Shown: positions 39,791-50,699 of the stretch, in pieces
Numbering within the stretch: position 1 is the first letter of the stretch
Layout: the number at the start of each line of letters is the position of its first letter
DNA from: Halichondria panicea
Lineage: Eukaryota > Porifera > Demospongiae > Suberitida > Halichondriidae
Direction: 5' to 3'
DNA length: 64,000 bases
Assembly (NCBI RefSeq): GCF_963675165.1
Contig: NC_087389.1
Coordinates: 4,214,830 to 4,278,829, forward strand
Position numbers and translations under genes: made by a program
Notes under the pieces: model-generated
What the model was told of the DNA's origin: nothing
Database searches by the model: none
What the model saw: the letters and a program-made list of their open reading frames with translations, nothing else

Positions 39791-41157
39791 ATGGATGAAG
39801 TCAATACAAACAGAAATGATGCATACAATCATGTAGGTATTCGTAATGTGGAGGATGAGATTATTTATGAGACAGTAGAAACTGATCTAGATCTAGTATC
39901 GCTATACATAGTATCCCTCCAAAAGAATGAAGAAGATCTCAATCCAGCAGCAGGCGAAGAAGTGCCAGTAAAGCTTAAGGTATAATTATAAAGACGAAAG
40001 TGCGAGTGAATTGTTATGCTGTTGTTGCCATCTTAGCTCTAGTGATGGCTATCCTTTCTCTGATAGTGGCTTTGGTAGGAGTGAGCTATGTTCCAATAGA
40101 GGTGAAAAATCAACAAGGTCAACTGAGCAGTTCCAGTCAGGAGGTGAAATTCCAAATCAACAACTTGAAGCAGCAAATTCAAATATCGAATGAGCAATGT
40201 AAAAGTCAGATTAGCATGCCCAACTAAACTATGTTAACTACATTACAAGCTCAACTAAACGACTCAAGCCAACAGATTGAAATGCTGCAACTCCAGAACA
40301 TTTCTGAGCAAACGATTATACTATTCCAAGATGTCCGAGAAACTGTTAATGAGCTACATCCAGCTAGCTCTTGCAGTGACATTCCTCAATATAGATCTAA
40401 ACCATCTGGAGAATACTGGATTGTGACTGACAGTACTAGCTCTCCTGTTAAAGTCTTCTGTAACATGGACTGGAACAGCTGTAGCTGCAACACTGCAGGA
40501 GGATGGATGAGAGTATCCAACCTCGACATGACTGACCCTAACCAAAACTGCCCTGATGGATTTAGACTGGTGAACAGGACAACACCACCACTGCGTACTT
40601 GTGGCAGACCTGGACCAGCAGGATGTGTGTCTATACTACCTATCCAACTTATGGGTTGGAGTACTCTCGAGTTTGTGGGAGAGTGATTGGCTACCAAGAT
40701 AAGACTCCAGATGCTTTTGATCCATATTACCACAATAGACCTATTGACGATGCTTACGTTGATGGTGTGAGCCTATAACTCATGGACAATCACCTCGTCA
40801 GCACATCTGGACATTTGCTAGTGCAATCGATGAAATTTGCTCAACTCACAATGTATGTCCTTGCACACGTCCCGACTACCCCTACACTGGAGTTTTACCT
40901 CCCTTCATCGGTCAAGACTACTTTTGTGAAACTGGAAACCGGCAACTCTTTAGTCTCATATCTTCTTCCCTGATGATCCACTCTGGGACGGTCAGGGATG
41001 TGGGAGTACCAGCACTTGCTGCGAGTTCAACAATCCACCGTGGTTCTGCAGGCAACTCCCTCAGCCGACTGCAGACGATGTTGAGTTGAGACTTTGTGCT
41101 GATTTAGTTGATGATGAAGATATGCCTCTTGAAATGGTTGAGATCTATGTGCAGTGA
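39791..41157 (+). pseudogene. Fibrinogen-like type II membrane protein gene, broken by small AT insertions
   Basis: The frame begins with a cytoplasmic acidic segment (MDEVNTNRNDAYNHVG). A membrane span follows (VVAILALVMAILSLIVALVG), then a coiled-coil stalk (QINNLKQQIQISNEQC) and a fibrinogen-like C-terminal region (SSCSDIP, GEYWIV, CGRVIGYQ, HIWTFASAIDE, GQDYFCETGN, FFPDDPLWDGQGCG, CCEFNNPPWFC). The reading frame changes four times: near 39981 (ATAATTAT inserted), about 40633 (AT), about 40780 (TA) and about 40968 (AT). In addition there is one TAA near 40225. Every frame change is explained by an AT-only insertion. It has no introns. The expressed function is lost unless another copy exists. 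Confidence 0.8.
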
Positions 41158-42917
41158 ATTATAGTACTACATTCATCAGTTTATGTAATACAATCAGTTT
41201 ATTGTTTGTTATTGGTTTCTCTGGGCCGAATTGTCCGGAATAAACCATGCATGCATGGGCTAATACTGAAGTGCGTGTTTTTTTTCTAAGTCACGCCTGC
41301 AAGTTTATTTGATGATCCATATAATATACATGTATAAGTTGTGCCGGGTTGGGAAGAAGTAAGCATTTCATCGCAGGTACTGCTAAGTTCATACTGCATG
41401 CATGTATACCATTTGCAGCTAATATATATATATATATACAAGTCATGCAAAATCTATTTAAACACTCACTTCATGCACAATAACTTTCGTAACTCAACAG
41501 TTCATATTATATACGTCAAAAAAATTAATTAAGGCTATAGAATCTCACTCAGTGGACAAACACATGCAGGACATATAATTATATAGTTATTTGTAAGCAC
41601 ACCATATAATTATTGTAGCCCTATAGCTAACAGCTATTAAATGAATATTTTGAAGTGCATGCATGTTGTTCCCAACTCAACTTACGGATCATCAGAGTTG
41701 GCTTACTATATATAACCTTTTCTTTATACTTTATAATATTATACTGATGCAGTTAAATTATGTGCATGCAAGAGTAAGGTGCATTTTTGTAGACCATTCC
41801 AGATTCGAATTGCTGTATATAGCTGGAGGTAATACATTTTCACGGTTTTTGGGGATTGACCTTGAACTTAGAAAATTTGGGAATCAGGGTTACTTCCGGT
41901 ATTGAAAGACCTCTCTACTGTAAGATGTGGTCGCCTCAAAATAACCCTCGGTAATTGTTTTGGCGTTGTAATTTGACTCGACAAAGACGGTAGCCTACGT
42001 CACAACCTATATAGTTGTTGTATATAAGGCCACTGTTAGTTGCATATTTGTTTCAGATCAACCTCCCTCCTCGGTTTTGCTCACCTCCTCAATTAAGTCA
42101 TTATTGCTGATGTCAGCCATTATTTGAGGTCAAAGTCCTTTTGTTTGCTGACATTGCATTATTTTACCATGTGCCATGTGCAAGTTGCATTGTGCACCAA
42201 AAAGCCAGTGCGTAAAAAAAATGTTTTCTATTTTTTTATGTTCAGACTCCGTCCTTTTGTGTATTTTAGTCACTTAAAAAAACAGGATATGACGTCATCA
42301 AATAATGGGATAATGGGTAATGAAGACCTCCCTCCCTCATCAGGTTGAGCTAGTATTCTCATCTGAAACAAGTATGCAACTAACAGTGGCCTAAGCTGTG
42401 AAATCATTGTTAGCAATTAGTATAATAGCCATGGTTACAAAACGTGAGCATTGTTTGCTATATATATATATATATGTAGCACCTTGCATCTGAAGTAGTG
42501 CATGCATGGTTTACAATAGCTATATAATAATAGAGGTGACTCAGAATGCCTTGTATATATAGTGTGGATCGAGTTCTAAAGAAGTCCGTAGATTTGCATG
42601 CCCTCTTTTCTTTCATATACGCCCTTTAATAAGTTGAAGGGAAATGAAGGCACAATAAACCAAACTCGATCTCTATTATCTAGGGCGTACACCTTTGGCT
42701 ACTTTTATATAGTCTCGAGCCCTGGTCGCGCTTTACAGCCTGGACCCAAGACTATACAATCTACCACGCATTTGCATGTAACAGTATTACATTTTTCACA
42801 TTGGCGGAGGAAGCAAATGTTATACATAAACTGACAAAAGTTATATAGACTTCATGACATTAATTTTTATCATTTACGTACTGATTCCTGATTCCTCATT
42901 TAATACAAGGATACTGG
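41158..42917. other. Gene-free AT-rich spacer
   Basis: No exon or RNA gene is recognised. (TA)n runs occur at 41420 and 42460. A piece with GCATGCCCTCTTTTCTTTCA and TACGCCC at about 42597-42625 resembles one end of the MITE at 61243-61487. Confidence 0.6.
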
Positions 42918-44096
42918 CTAGCTAGAGTTATAATTGTCACATGTGAATAGTGGATCTATTTCGAACATGTCTAGTCTGAAATGTCCCACATAAGCAATTT
43001 TGCTATTAGCCGTAGGTACTGCTATTGCAGTTTTTGTGTAGGCAAGAGCGGTATGAACTGAAACAAGAGTTGTCAAATGTGGCCTACAAGCGAATTTAAC
43101 ATTACTTGTGTCCGAGTATTGTTTGACTTTGAGTAACTGTGTTACATTGCCATCTTTAGCACTTGCTTTTGGTTGAGTTAGGCCACAATCTGGAAATAGA
43201 GTCAACCAATGAAATGTAACTGTTGCTTGATTTTCTTTTGGTAGGAATCGGTTTAGATAGTAAAGAACAGAAGTCTTGTTTGGCAAACGGGGGATAAAGA
43301 AGTCGTCAGTATCTAAAAATAGTGCATATTCATATACCCCTTGGTAGCGATACAAGCAATCGTTGTAGATTAGAAATTGAGAATAGTAGTAAATCTGTGT
43401 AGAGTTGAAATAGGTTTTGCGGTAATCCACTTGAAGTCCTTTTCCAATGAAGTCTTTGATAATTTTTTGATTTTCATTGTCATTTAAGAACGTTTCTTCA
43501 ACATACATATGAACTAGATCAACTCCAATAGTTTTTTGATACAATAGCCACTCTTTCAGCCAAGGTGGCTTACCAAAGGCTAGTGTACATACAACCGTTC
43601 TGCTTTTACCGTCTTTTCTTATTGGCGAGTATGTAATTTCAACAGTGACTATAGATATATTGATTGAGTTTGTAGCTGGATGATAAGCGATGAAAGACGT
43701 GCTATTTTCATGGGCTTTAAGATCATAGCAAGTAATCATTATATCCTCATGTGTTAGGTGTCCATAATACCACCAAATATACACAGAGTAAAGAGATTCA
43801 ACTTTATATGCCTCGGCATAAATAGTGTCCACACCACAGCCTAAAATTAGCCCAAACTTGAGTACATTTTTGGAGACCTCTGCAAATATCACAGTAGAGT
43901 TTTTGTAACCATTTCTTGGCCGTGTGTCGACAAATGCTGAGCGAACAACAAAGTCGACCATTGGTGATGTGTTCTTGGGGAAAATACTGAGCTTCCCTAT
44001 ACTGTGCCAGACTAGAATAGCCAAGATGCATGATAGGAACAACAAAATCCCTCCTTTTTTCTTGTACTTGTACAAAATATATAGTAAGCTGAACAT
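42918..44096 (-). CDS. Glycosyltransferase family 92 (DUF23) type II membrane protein
   Basis: A single exon encodes 392 residues. Residues about 16-33 (GILLFLSCILAILVWHSI) are a signal anchor after a Lys-rich tail, as expected for a Golgi type II enzyme. The GT92 core starts with RTVVCTLAFGKPPWLKEWLL and continues QKTIGVDLVHMYVEE. The YALFLDTDDFFIP segment carries a DxD metal/nucleotide-sugar site, and FHWLTLF follows. GT92 enzymes such as nematode GALT-1 add galactose to fucose on N-glycans. That is notable beside a fucosyltransferase-like array, though the link is only an inference. The start at 44096 precedes the anchor, and no earlier in-frame Met is apparent. Confidence 0.88.
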   Translation of the reverse strand: MFSLLYILYKYKKKGGILLFLSCILAILVWHSIGKLSIFPKNTSPMVDFVVRSAFVDTRPRNGYKNSTVIFAEVSKNVLKFGLILGCGVDTIYAEAYKVESLYSVYIWWYYGHLTHEDIMITCYDLKAHENSTSFIAYHPATNSINISIVTVEITYSPIRKDGKSRTVVCTLAFGKPPWLKEWLLYQKTIGVDLVHMYVEETFLNDNENQKIIKDFIGKGLQVDYRKTYFNSTQIYYYSQFLIYNDCLYRYQGVYEYALFLDTDDFFIPRLPNKTSVLYYLNRFLPKENQATVTFHWLTLFPDCGLTQPKASAKDGNVTQLLKVKQYSDTSNVKFACRPHLTTLVSVHTALAYTKTAIAVPTANSKIAYVGHFRLDMFEIDPLFTCDNYNSS

Positions 44097-46389
44097 GATA
44101 AATTTATCCTCTCACGTTCACAGAAAGTAATATACAACAGCTAAGAACGACCACGTACCACATGACCATAATGAACTCATTAATTAACTCGTGCATGAAT
44201 ATCATTGAAGAATCGTATGAGAACATAATTATCATTGAAGAGAGAAAACTATAAGTTTGTGATTGTTGGACATAAATAAATTATGCTATTCAACCAATTT
44301 TTCAACCACCACTTGATAGATACAAGGAAAGGTGTACGAGTGGATACGATTATAGATCTACTAATGTCTTTTCGAGGTACCTCCTTCTGCGGCCAGTCTC
44401 AGCAAGCATTAGCAGTTGTAACTGAACTTCTCCAGAGTTGGCTGATTTGGAACTCCAGTTCGGTGACAGAGGTTCTGAGTTCTGAGTTCTATGGGTGTGT
44501 CAATAGGGTTGCTACGATGCTAAAAGTGAAGATCATTCAAAGCAGTACGTACTGTGCTATATACATCCTCAATCCCATGCAGGGCTAAGTGACTGAAAAT
44601 ATATAGTGTGCTGTAATATTAACAATATAGATTTGCTATAATATTGTAACAATGTTCAATGCGATAATATAGTTCCTTTTAGGATGAAAGATCTCACCGA
44701 CTCCATTTTGCAGTAAAATTTGTTACTGAAAAACCTCGAAGAGATATGCGAATATTAGAACCCATGAACATTTCTGCTGAGGGCTCTGGAGCCAATTAAG
44801 AGCGAAAATTTGCATCCGCGAAAATTTCCCGCTACATGTATACATACGGTAGGTGCATGTATTTCAATGCATTCTTAAAATATAAAGGTCATGCATCCTT
44901 CTTGAGCAATAGCTTGAACTGTAATTATAAGGTGTTAAAGGGTTTATTTTACAAAAGGTAATTTCTCTACTCGGGTGCTGGAGTTTTGAGAGTCCTCATT
45001 ATTGTAAAATTAAAACGAATTCACTTAAATGACAAAAATATTGTGGAATATCAACTTCTTCAAATTCTGCATATAGATCTAGTACAAAAAACATTGTAAT
45101 TGTTCATTAGTTCAAAAAAGTTAAACAAACAGAAAGGAGCCACGCTTGACGGTACTAAGACTCCAAAGCGACGGCAGAAACACAGAAGCTGCATGCTCTC
45201 CAACAAGATGGCTATAAGCCTCCATGCATGGGTCTATGGGCGTGGTTTAGTTTTATCCAAGAAGAGTTTGCAACTGCAGCGAGGGACGTCGAATGCACAA
45301 CGCTTGGACCAAGGAAGCTCCTGAGCATCTGTATAAGAGTCGACGTGTTGCTCAACTAACTCTTTGTGATGGCTGCAAAATTCGGCATAATTATAGACTT
45401 ATAAATCAGATGCACCCTGTATATTCTCCGCTACCAATCCATGGTTACATATCCACTCCATATAATTATTCTCTGCTACCATAGTTATTTATCCCTCGTC
45501 TACGCCTCGGAGTAAACGATAGCGGAGGATGTATTGGTGCATATAATTATATATATCCTCCTCGTATGCATGTGTGGTATATCCTATAATTATATACTTC
45601 TTTTACGGAGTTTAGAAGATGATATAGACACAGTCAACAATTAAAGAATAAAGGTATAGTCCATTAAAAGAAACTGCATGGAGCTGTATGCCTGTAACTA
45701 TAGCTTGACATGCACACACACAATCAGTACTGCGTGTATGTATACTCACAGCCCAGTGCCCCCTTGATTGACTGAGGGTGGACAGGTGTTTAGTTGGTCT
45801 CCTTCATACACACAGCCCAATGCCCCGCCCCCTTGATTGACTGAGGGTGGACAGGTGTTATAGTTGGTCTCCTTCATATACACACAGCCCAATGCCCCCT
45901 TGATTGACTGAGGGTGGACAGGTGTTATAGTTGGTCTCCTTCATATTCAGATCAACAACCAGTTTCAACTTAAGAGGTTATGCATGGTTCCTACGCAACC
46001 ATCGCATTACAAAAGCGCTTATAATTATGTCTATTGTCATAAAATTACGTTCGCTGGGTCCATTTTCTTCAAAACAATATAAAACAACAACTATACTTTT
46101 CCTCAAGACAAAAAAAGAATGTATACTCATGCAATGACACATTGTAATGACTCTCCTATTTTTTATTTCATGAGGTCCCAGTAAGCCACAACACACTATG
46201 CTATGCATGGCCACGAATATATCTCCTGACTGCTTATAATTATAGCTCCTCTTCCATAACTTTAACACTCTATTTTATAAGTGAAGAAAAAGCATGCCCG
46301 AGGCATTTATAGTGTCACGGTGTTTGAACACTTACTATATATAAATTATGTGCATTATACATTATAATGATGACTCTAGAAGATATAAG
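44097..46389. other. Gene-free spacer with repeats
   Basis: No supported gene. The 101-codon open frame at 44283-44588 lacks any recognised feature. A piece at about 44800-44860 (GCGAAAATTTCCCGCTACAT near a GTATACATACGGTA) resembles the ends of the MITE beside AHCYL exon 1. The repeat shared with 39200-39330 and a three-unit tandem repeat are listed separately. Confidence 0.6.
45748..45950. repeat. Three tandem units of 64-72 bp
   Basis: Each unit contains CACAGCCCA, TGCCCCCTTGATTGACTGAG, GGTGGACAGGTGTT and GTTGGTCTCCTTCATA. Units differ by TA insertions (GTGTTTAG versus GTGTTATAG; CATACACAC versus CATATACACAC) and by GCCCC in the second unit. Confidence 0.9.
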
Positions 46390-49300
46390 CTAGTGCCTGT
46401 TTGTAAGTTGAGAAGCAAGTTCCCTAAAGGTTGGTCGATCAGAGGACTTCTCCTTCCAGCATGAGCTCATTATTTGAGTGATATCTGCCGGGCAGTTAGA
46501 GGGACTCTTCAGCTTTACTCCTTTTGTGATTTTTACAGCAACTTGAATATTGATATACTCTTCATAGGGAACATGATCAGGATTAAACATCTCCCATATC
46601 ACAATACCGTAACTCCACACGTCCGAAGCAGTGGAGAATTTGTTCTCTCCCAAACTCTCAGGGGCCATCCATCGAATTGGGCATTTTGAACTTTTCGTTT
46701 GAAAGTAGTAGTTAGCATCTGTTGGGAGCTTTCGAAGCAGCCCAAAATCAGACACTTTACAAGTCATGCAAGTCTCTCCCCTTGAGGCCATTAGTATATT
46801 TCGAGCAGCCAAGTCCTACAGTGAAAGTACCAGAGCATATAATTGAAATTGGTTGGCTAAACCTATACTTACATGCAGTTGTAATGTAGTGGCTTACCCT
46901 GTGAATCAAACCTCTTTCTGAAAGAAATGCCATTCCCTCGGCTATATCAAGCATATATTTGATAAGCTAAGAGAGAAGTTGGGAATTTTTCTACAGTATG
47001 AAAGGTGGCGGGGCAGAGTTAATTTTTTGATATAGCTCTATCTCTATAATATTAAACTTACGCTCAAAAATGATTTTAAGTCTCCGTAAGGTAAATATTC
47101 CATCACAATCTGATCAGCTATGCATGTATTAATTAGACACCAATAAGCAATAAGAAGCAAATGTATATAGCAATGTCTTACCGCCTTCAACAAGCCCATA
47201 CACCTTAACAATATTAGGGTGGTTTATCAGAGGGTCAGCAGAAATAGCCATTTCATTCTCAAAGTTGGCCATGTCCTTTGAATCCTCATACGTCTGTAGA
47301 GTTTTCACAGCTACGTCTACCATCTCACCAGTTAGGTTACGCAGCTTCGCATGATAGATATCTCCGAATTCACCTTATAGTTAAAAATTAATTATAGTGT
47401 TGTTTCATCGAAATAATCTGATTACCATTTGCAATAAGTTTCCACTCGAAGAGATTGCTATCTGGTATGTGGAGTGTTCCCAGCAACTCATGTAGTGGTT
47501 TTGAGGGTCCTATGCAAATGTTTGAATCTTGAGTCCATGCAGTATGTATAATTATACTGTTAGATCCTAAATTAGACTAGCTAGGTCTATATACAGTAAC
47601 ACCTCTGAAAAAATAATACTAAAAGTTGTCCCTTATAGCTACAATTATTAATCTATACACCAATAAAATAATCAGTGGAAAGTTTAGGGCATGCATGGTT
47701 GCTGTCTTATTATTATTATTAGGGCTAGACAGGCAGCGTTCTTTCTAGCTTATCACTGAATAGACTTAGACTGGAAGTACACAGCCACACAGTTGCGTAT
47801 GTCATTCATATATAGAGGTTAGTAGGGCTCTAGCTGAAGCGCTACACTCGTCCCAACACTAGTACTGTATGTTTACTACAGTTATATTATTTTTACCTTT
47901 TTGTTGCTGAGGTAATGCATCCTCATGGGCAGGATAACGATGATTCGGGATTGATGGAAACCGCAACCTATAGTGAATTATGAAAGCTATAAGTGTGAGT
48001 ATATTTTGTAGTTTAGACATAGACTCACATTTTCCTCTCGCCCTCATGGCTGCGTTGTGTGGGTGACGATGACCTGACTCTCATAATCTTATTCTTCTTG
48101 TTACCACTGTACAGACCAGGCATTAGAACTCCTGGACCACCTCTTACTGGTGTTGTCTGCTCATCTTGGATTTGCACTTCAGCAGAGCGTGGTCTACTGG
48201 CAGCAGATTCTTTAATGATTGGTTTTTTGAGTAAAACATGGCTTCTCTCTCGGAAAAACTGTGGCTTTAAAGGTGTGAGTGGTGCCCCGGTAATATTTGC
48301 ATACCTACTATCTATTTCATCATAAAGTTCATCTGGGTGGGTCTGTTGAATTTGCTTTGGTACTACATCATCATAGTCCTCTGATGTATTGCCAAGAACT
48401 TTGCATTCTTGTAGAGATATTTTCTTTGATGAATCAGGCATTTGTATTTGGCTCAAGATGGCTAAGGAATCTCGCTTTTTATCGCTAAAAACAGGCATGG
48501 CACCTTGCATTTGAGGCTTTGCACTTAACACTTTGTATGATGGGTTTGTATTTGTGCAGAATTGTTCGTGATAGTGGGGCTTAAAGTGCTCATAATTACC
48601 CTTTGATGGTTTATGCTTTGGTGGTTTACGCAGTGAAACAGCCTGCCTTGAAAATGCTACCTTTTGTGCTTTCTGGTGCAAAGCTGCATCTGTTTCAGAG
48701 TACAATCGAGGCAGTTCTGCTTCACTCAATCTTGACTGCAAAGGTGTCGGGGGTAAAGGGTGTGACGTTTCTCTTCTCGATCCACGTGGTGGTTCAGAGG
48801 TTAGATCAACAATCTTGTAGGCAAGATCAGGCTGAGATGAATTTATGAATCTCCTTAGAGCAGTGACCCAGCAATTACGGTCTTCCTGCAAATTGAAAAT
48901 AATTATACATAGTCTATTGCATGCATTATATTTGAGTAACAGGAATTCATGCACTCCTGATAGTAACTTATAGCCACCTCTGTATCTGCTTTGAAATACC
49001 AAGCTTTCTTCTCTTTTTTGTGCTCGAAATACACAGCAAAGCGGAACTGTGGTGCCTCATAAACAGGTTCAACAGATATAACACTGTCCAATTTCAGCTC
49101 CTGGACTTTTTTGTCCTAAGCAGGTCCAAAATAGATTCATTGAATGGGTGTTATACATTAATGCAACGCAAAACTCACGGTCAATATTTGATATTTCAGT
49201 TTTCCATCTTCAAGGTGGAGAACACAACGCTTGCTGCATTGATTCTTTTTCTTCCCATGGCATATCTGCATCTCCATCACAAACGATGAGCCACTCTGTG

Positions 49301-50394
49301 ACAGTCAATCGTTAAGGTTGACTCTTCTTACTCAGAATAATAATAATACAGTAAAGACTTACCATGATTTTTGTCATTTGATCACTTCTTCTCCTGGTAC
49401 CTGTAGCACATGGTGAAGGGGGTTGTTGTTCTACGATCGTCACCGACTTCCTTTGCTTCTCTACACGCTCTTTGTAATGGCCCAGGATTTCAGACACTTT
49501 CTGGGATGTTGGTCTACACTCCGGTATGTTATCTAGGCAGAGCTTTACCATTCCAATCAGTTTGGCAGGAATTGCTTTCATCCTTTCTATTTCTTCAAAG
49601 TAAGCAACTCTACGCTCTACTTCACTTCTTGCACAGAGTTTGTTCGGAGGGTGGCTGTTTGGATCGTTGTAATTCGGCCGCAGGAGAGGACTCGGAAATC
49701 GATGGCCAAAAACGAAAAGAGACATGTGACCAAAAGAGAATGTATCGAGGCTGGTGTCGTATATGGCTGGGGTACCAATGGCTTCTGGTGGCATGTACAC
49801 AAGTGTGCCTGGAGTTTGGCTGAGACTTCTCGAAAGAGCTTCTGTGTCGATGATGCGAGAGTTTCCAAGATCTGCAATTTTTGCTTGCTTTGTGGATGTG
49901 AGGAGGATGTTTCGTGCAGTGAGGTCACGATGTATGATGGGTGGTTGATAGGAGTGCAAAAAGACGAGGCCTTTTGCAACATCATAGAGAATAGACAGCC
50001 GTAAAAACAATAAAACATCCTTTGCAGGAATTGTCTCCAATAAATCGTCAAGACTTTTGTCGAGTCGTTCCATTACGAGAACAGGACTAAAGCTATCGTC
50101 AAGAAAAGCAAGGCCATAAAAGTGAACTATGTTTGGGTGATGCATTTGTGACATTAGCTCACACTCAGTGATGAATTTGTCAACGATATGTTGGACACCT
50201 TTGTTTAGCGGATCAAGAAACGTCTCATGTATCTTCTTCCCTGCACAAACTGCTCCGTAAAGCTGGAGCTCAACAACATAACCAAATGCTCCTTTTCCAA
50301 GATGCCTTCCCGTGGATACCACTCCTTGCTTGATGTACGGCTGTAGTCGAGGTATGTCCCTGATTTTCTGCAAATAGCGAATATCTTCACTCAT
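46390..50394 (-). CDS. Tandem-kinase protein: TKL-like kinase, PH domain, tyrosine kinase
   Basis: Ten exons (50394-49363, 49295-49179, 49115-48978, 48885-48029, 47967-47897, 47509-47426, 47373-47182, 47117-47062, 46966-46898, 46815-46390) total 3042 nt and encode 1013 residues. Kinase 1 (about 25-300) has LGKGAFGYV, the Lys in CAGKKI, HRDLTARN, DLG in place of DFG, and MPPEA. A PH domain (about 345-445: VMEMQICHGKKKNQCSKRCV ... KKAWYFKADTEEDRNCWVTAL) follows. A linker carries SH2-ligand-like tyrosines (EDYDDV, ELYDEID). Kinase 2 (about 760-1008) has VAVKTL, HRDLAARN, DFG and PIRWMAPESL, a tyrosine kinase signature; its glycine loop is partial (ANGEFG). Both domains look catalytic. A decayed second copy and a third fragment lie upstream. 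No SH2 or SH3 domain is visible. Confidence 0.82.
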
Positions 50395-50699
50395 TTTGTG
50401 TTTCTGAATTTGAATCGGAAGATCAGTCAATAGCTTCTAGCTTGTGCTGTTGATTGAAACGAGTGGTTTGTTGGATTTGATCCAGGTCAGGAGTGTAGTG
50501 AAGGTAGGAGGTTTTGTACTTGTTTTTGTAGAATAAGTTCTGTAAACAACCCTAACGGATATCACAGCTTGTTTATTTGCTATTACCCGAATTGTTTTTG
50601 TTGTCAGTTCATCTTTAACTGCTAAAACAAGCTGTGAATTGTGTTAATGGTTTACTTAGATTCATAACATTCGTTTCACACTTAATTTGTTTGGCCTGT

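Noticed and set aside
44283-44588. 101-codon open frame
   Set aside because: No family, signal or neighbour supports it, and it lies in AT-rich repeat-containing DNA.
49410-50004. Plus-strand frames over the kinase exon
   Set aside because: They are shadows of the minus-strand TKL-like kinase, whose motifs are clear.
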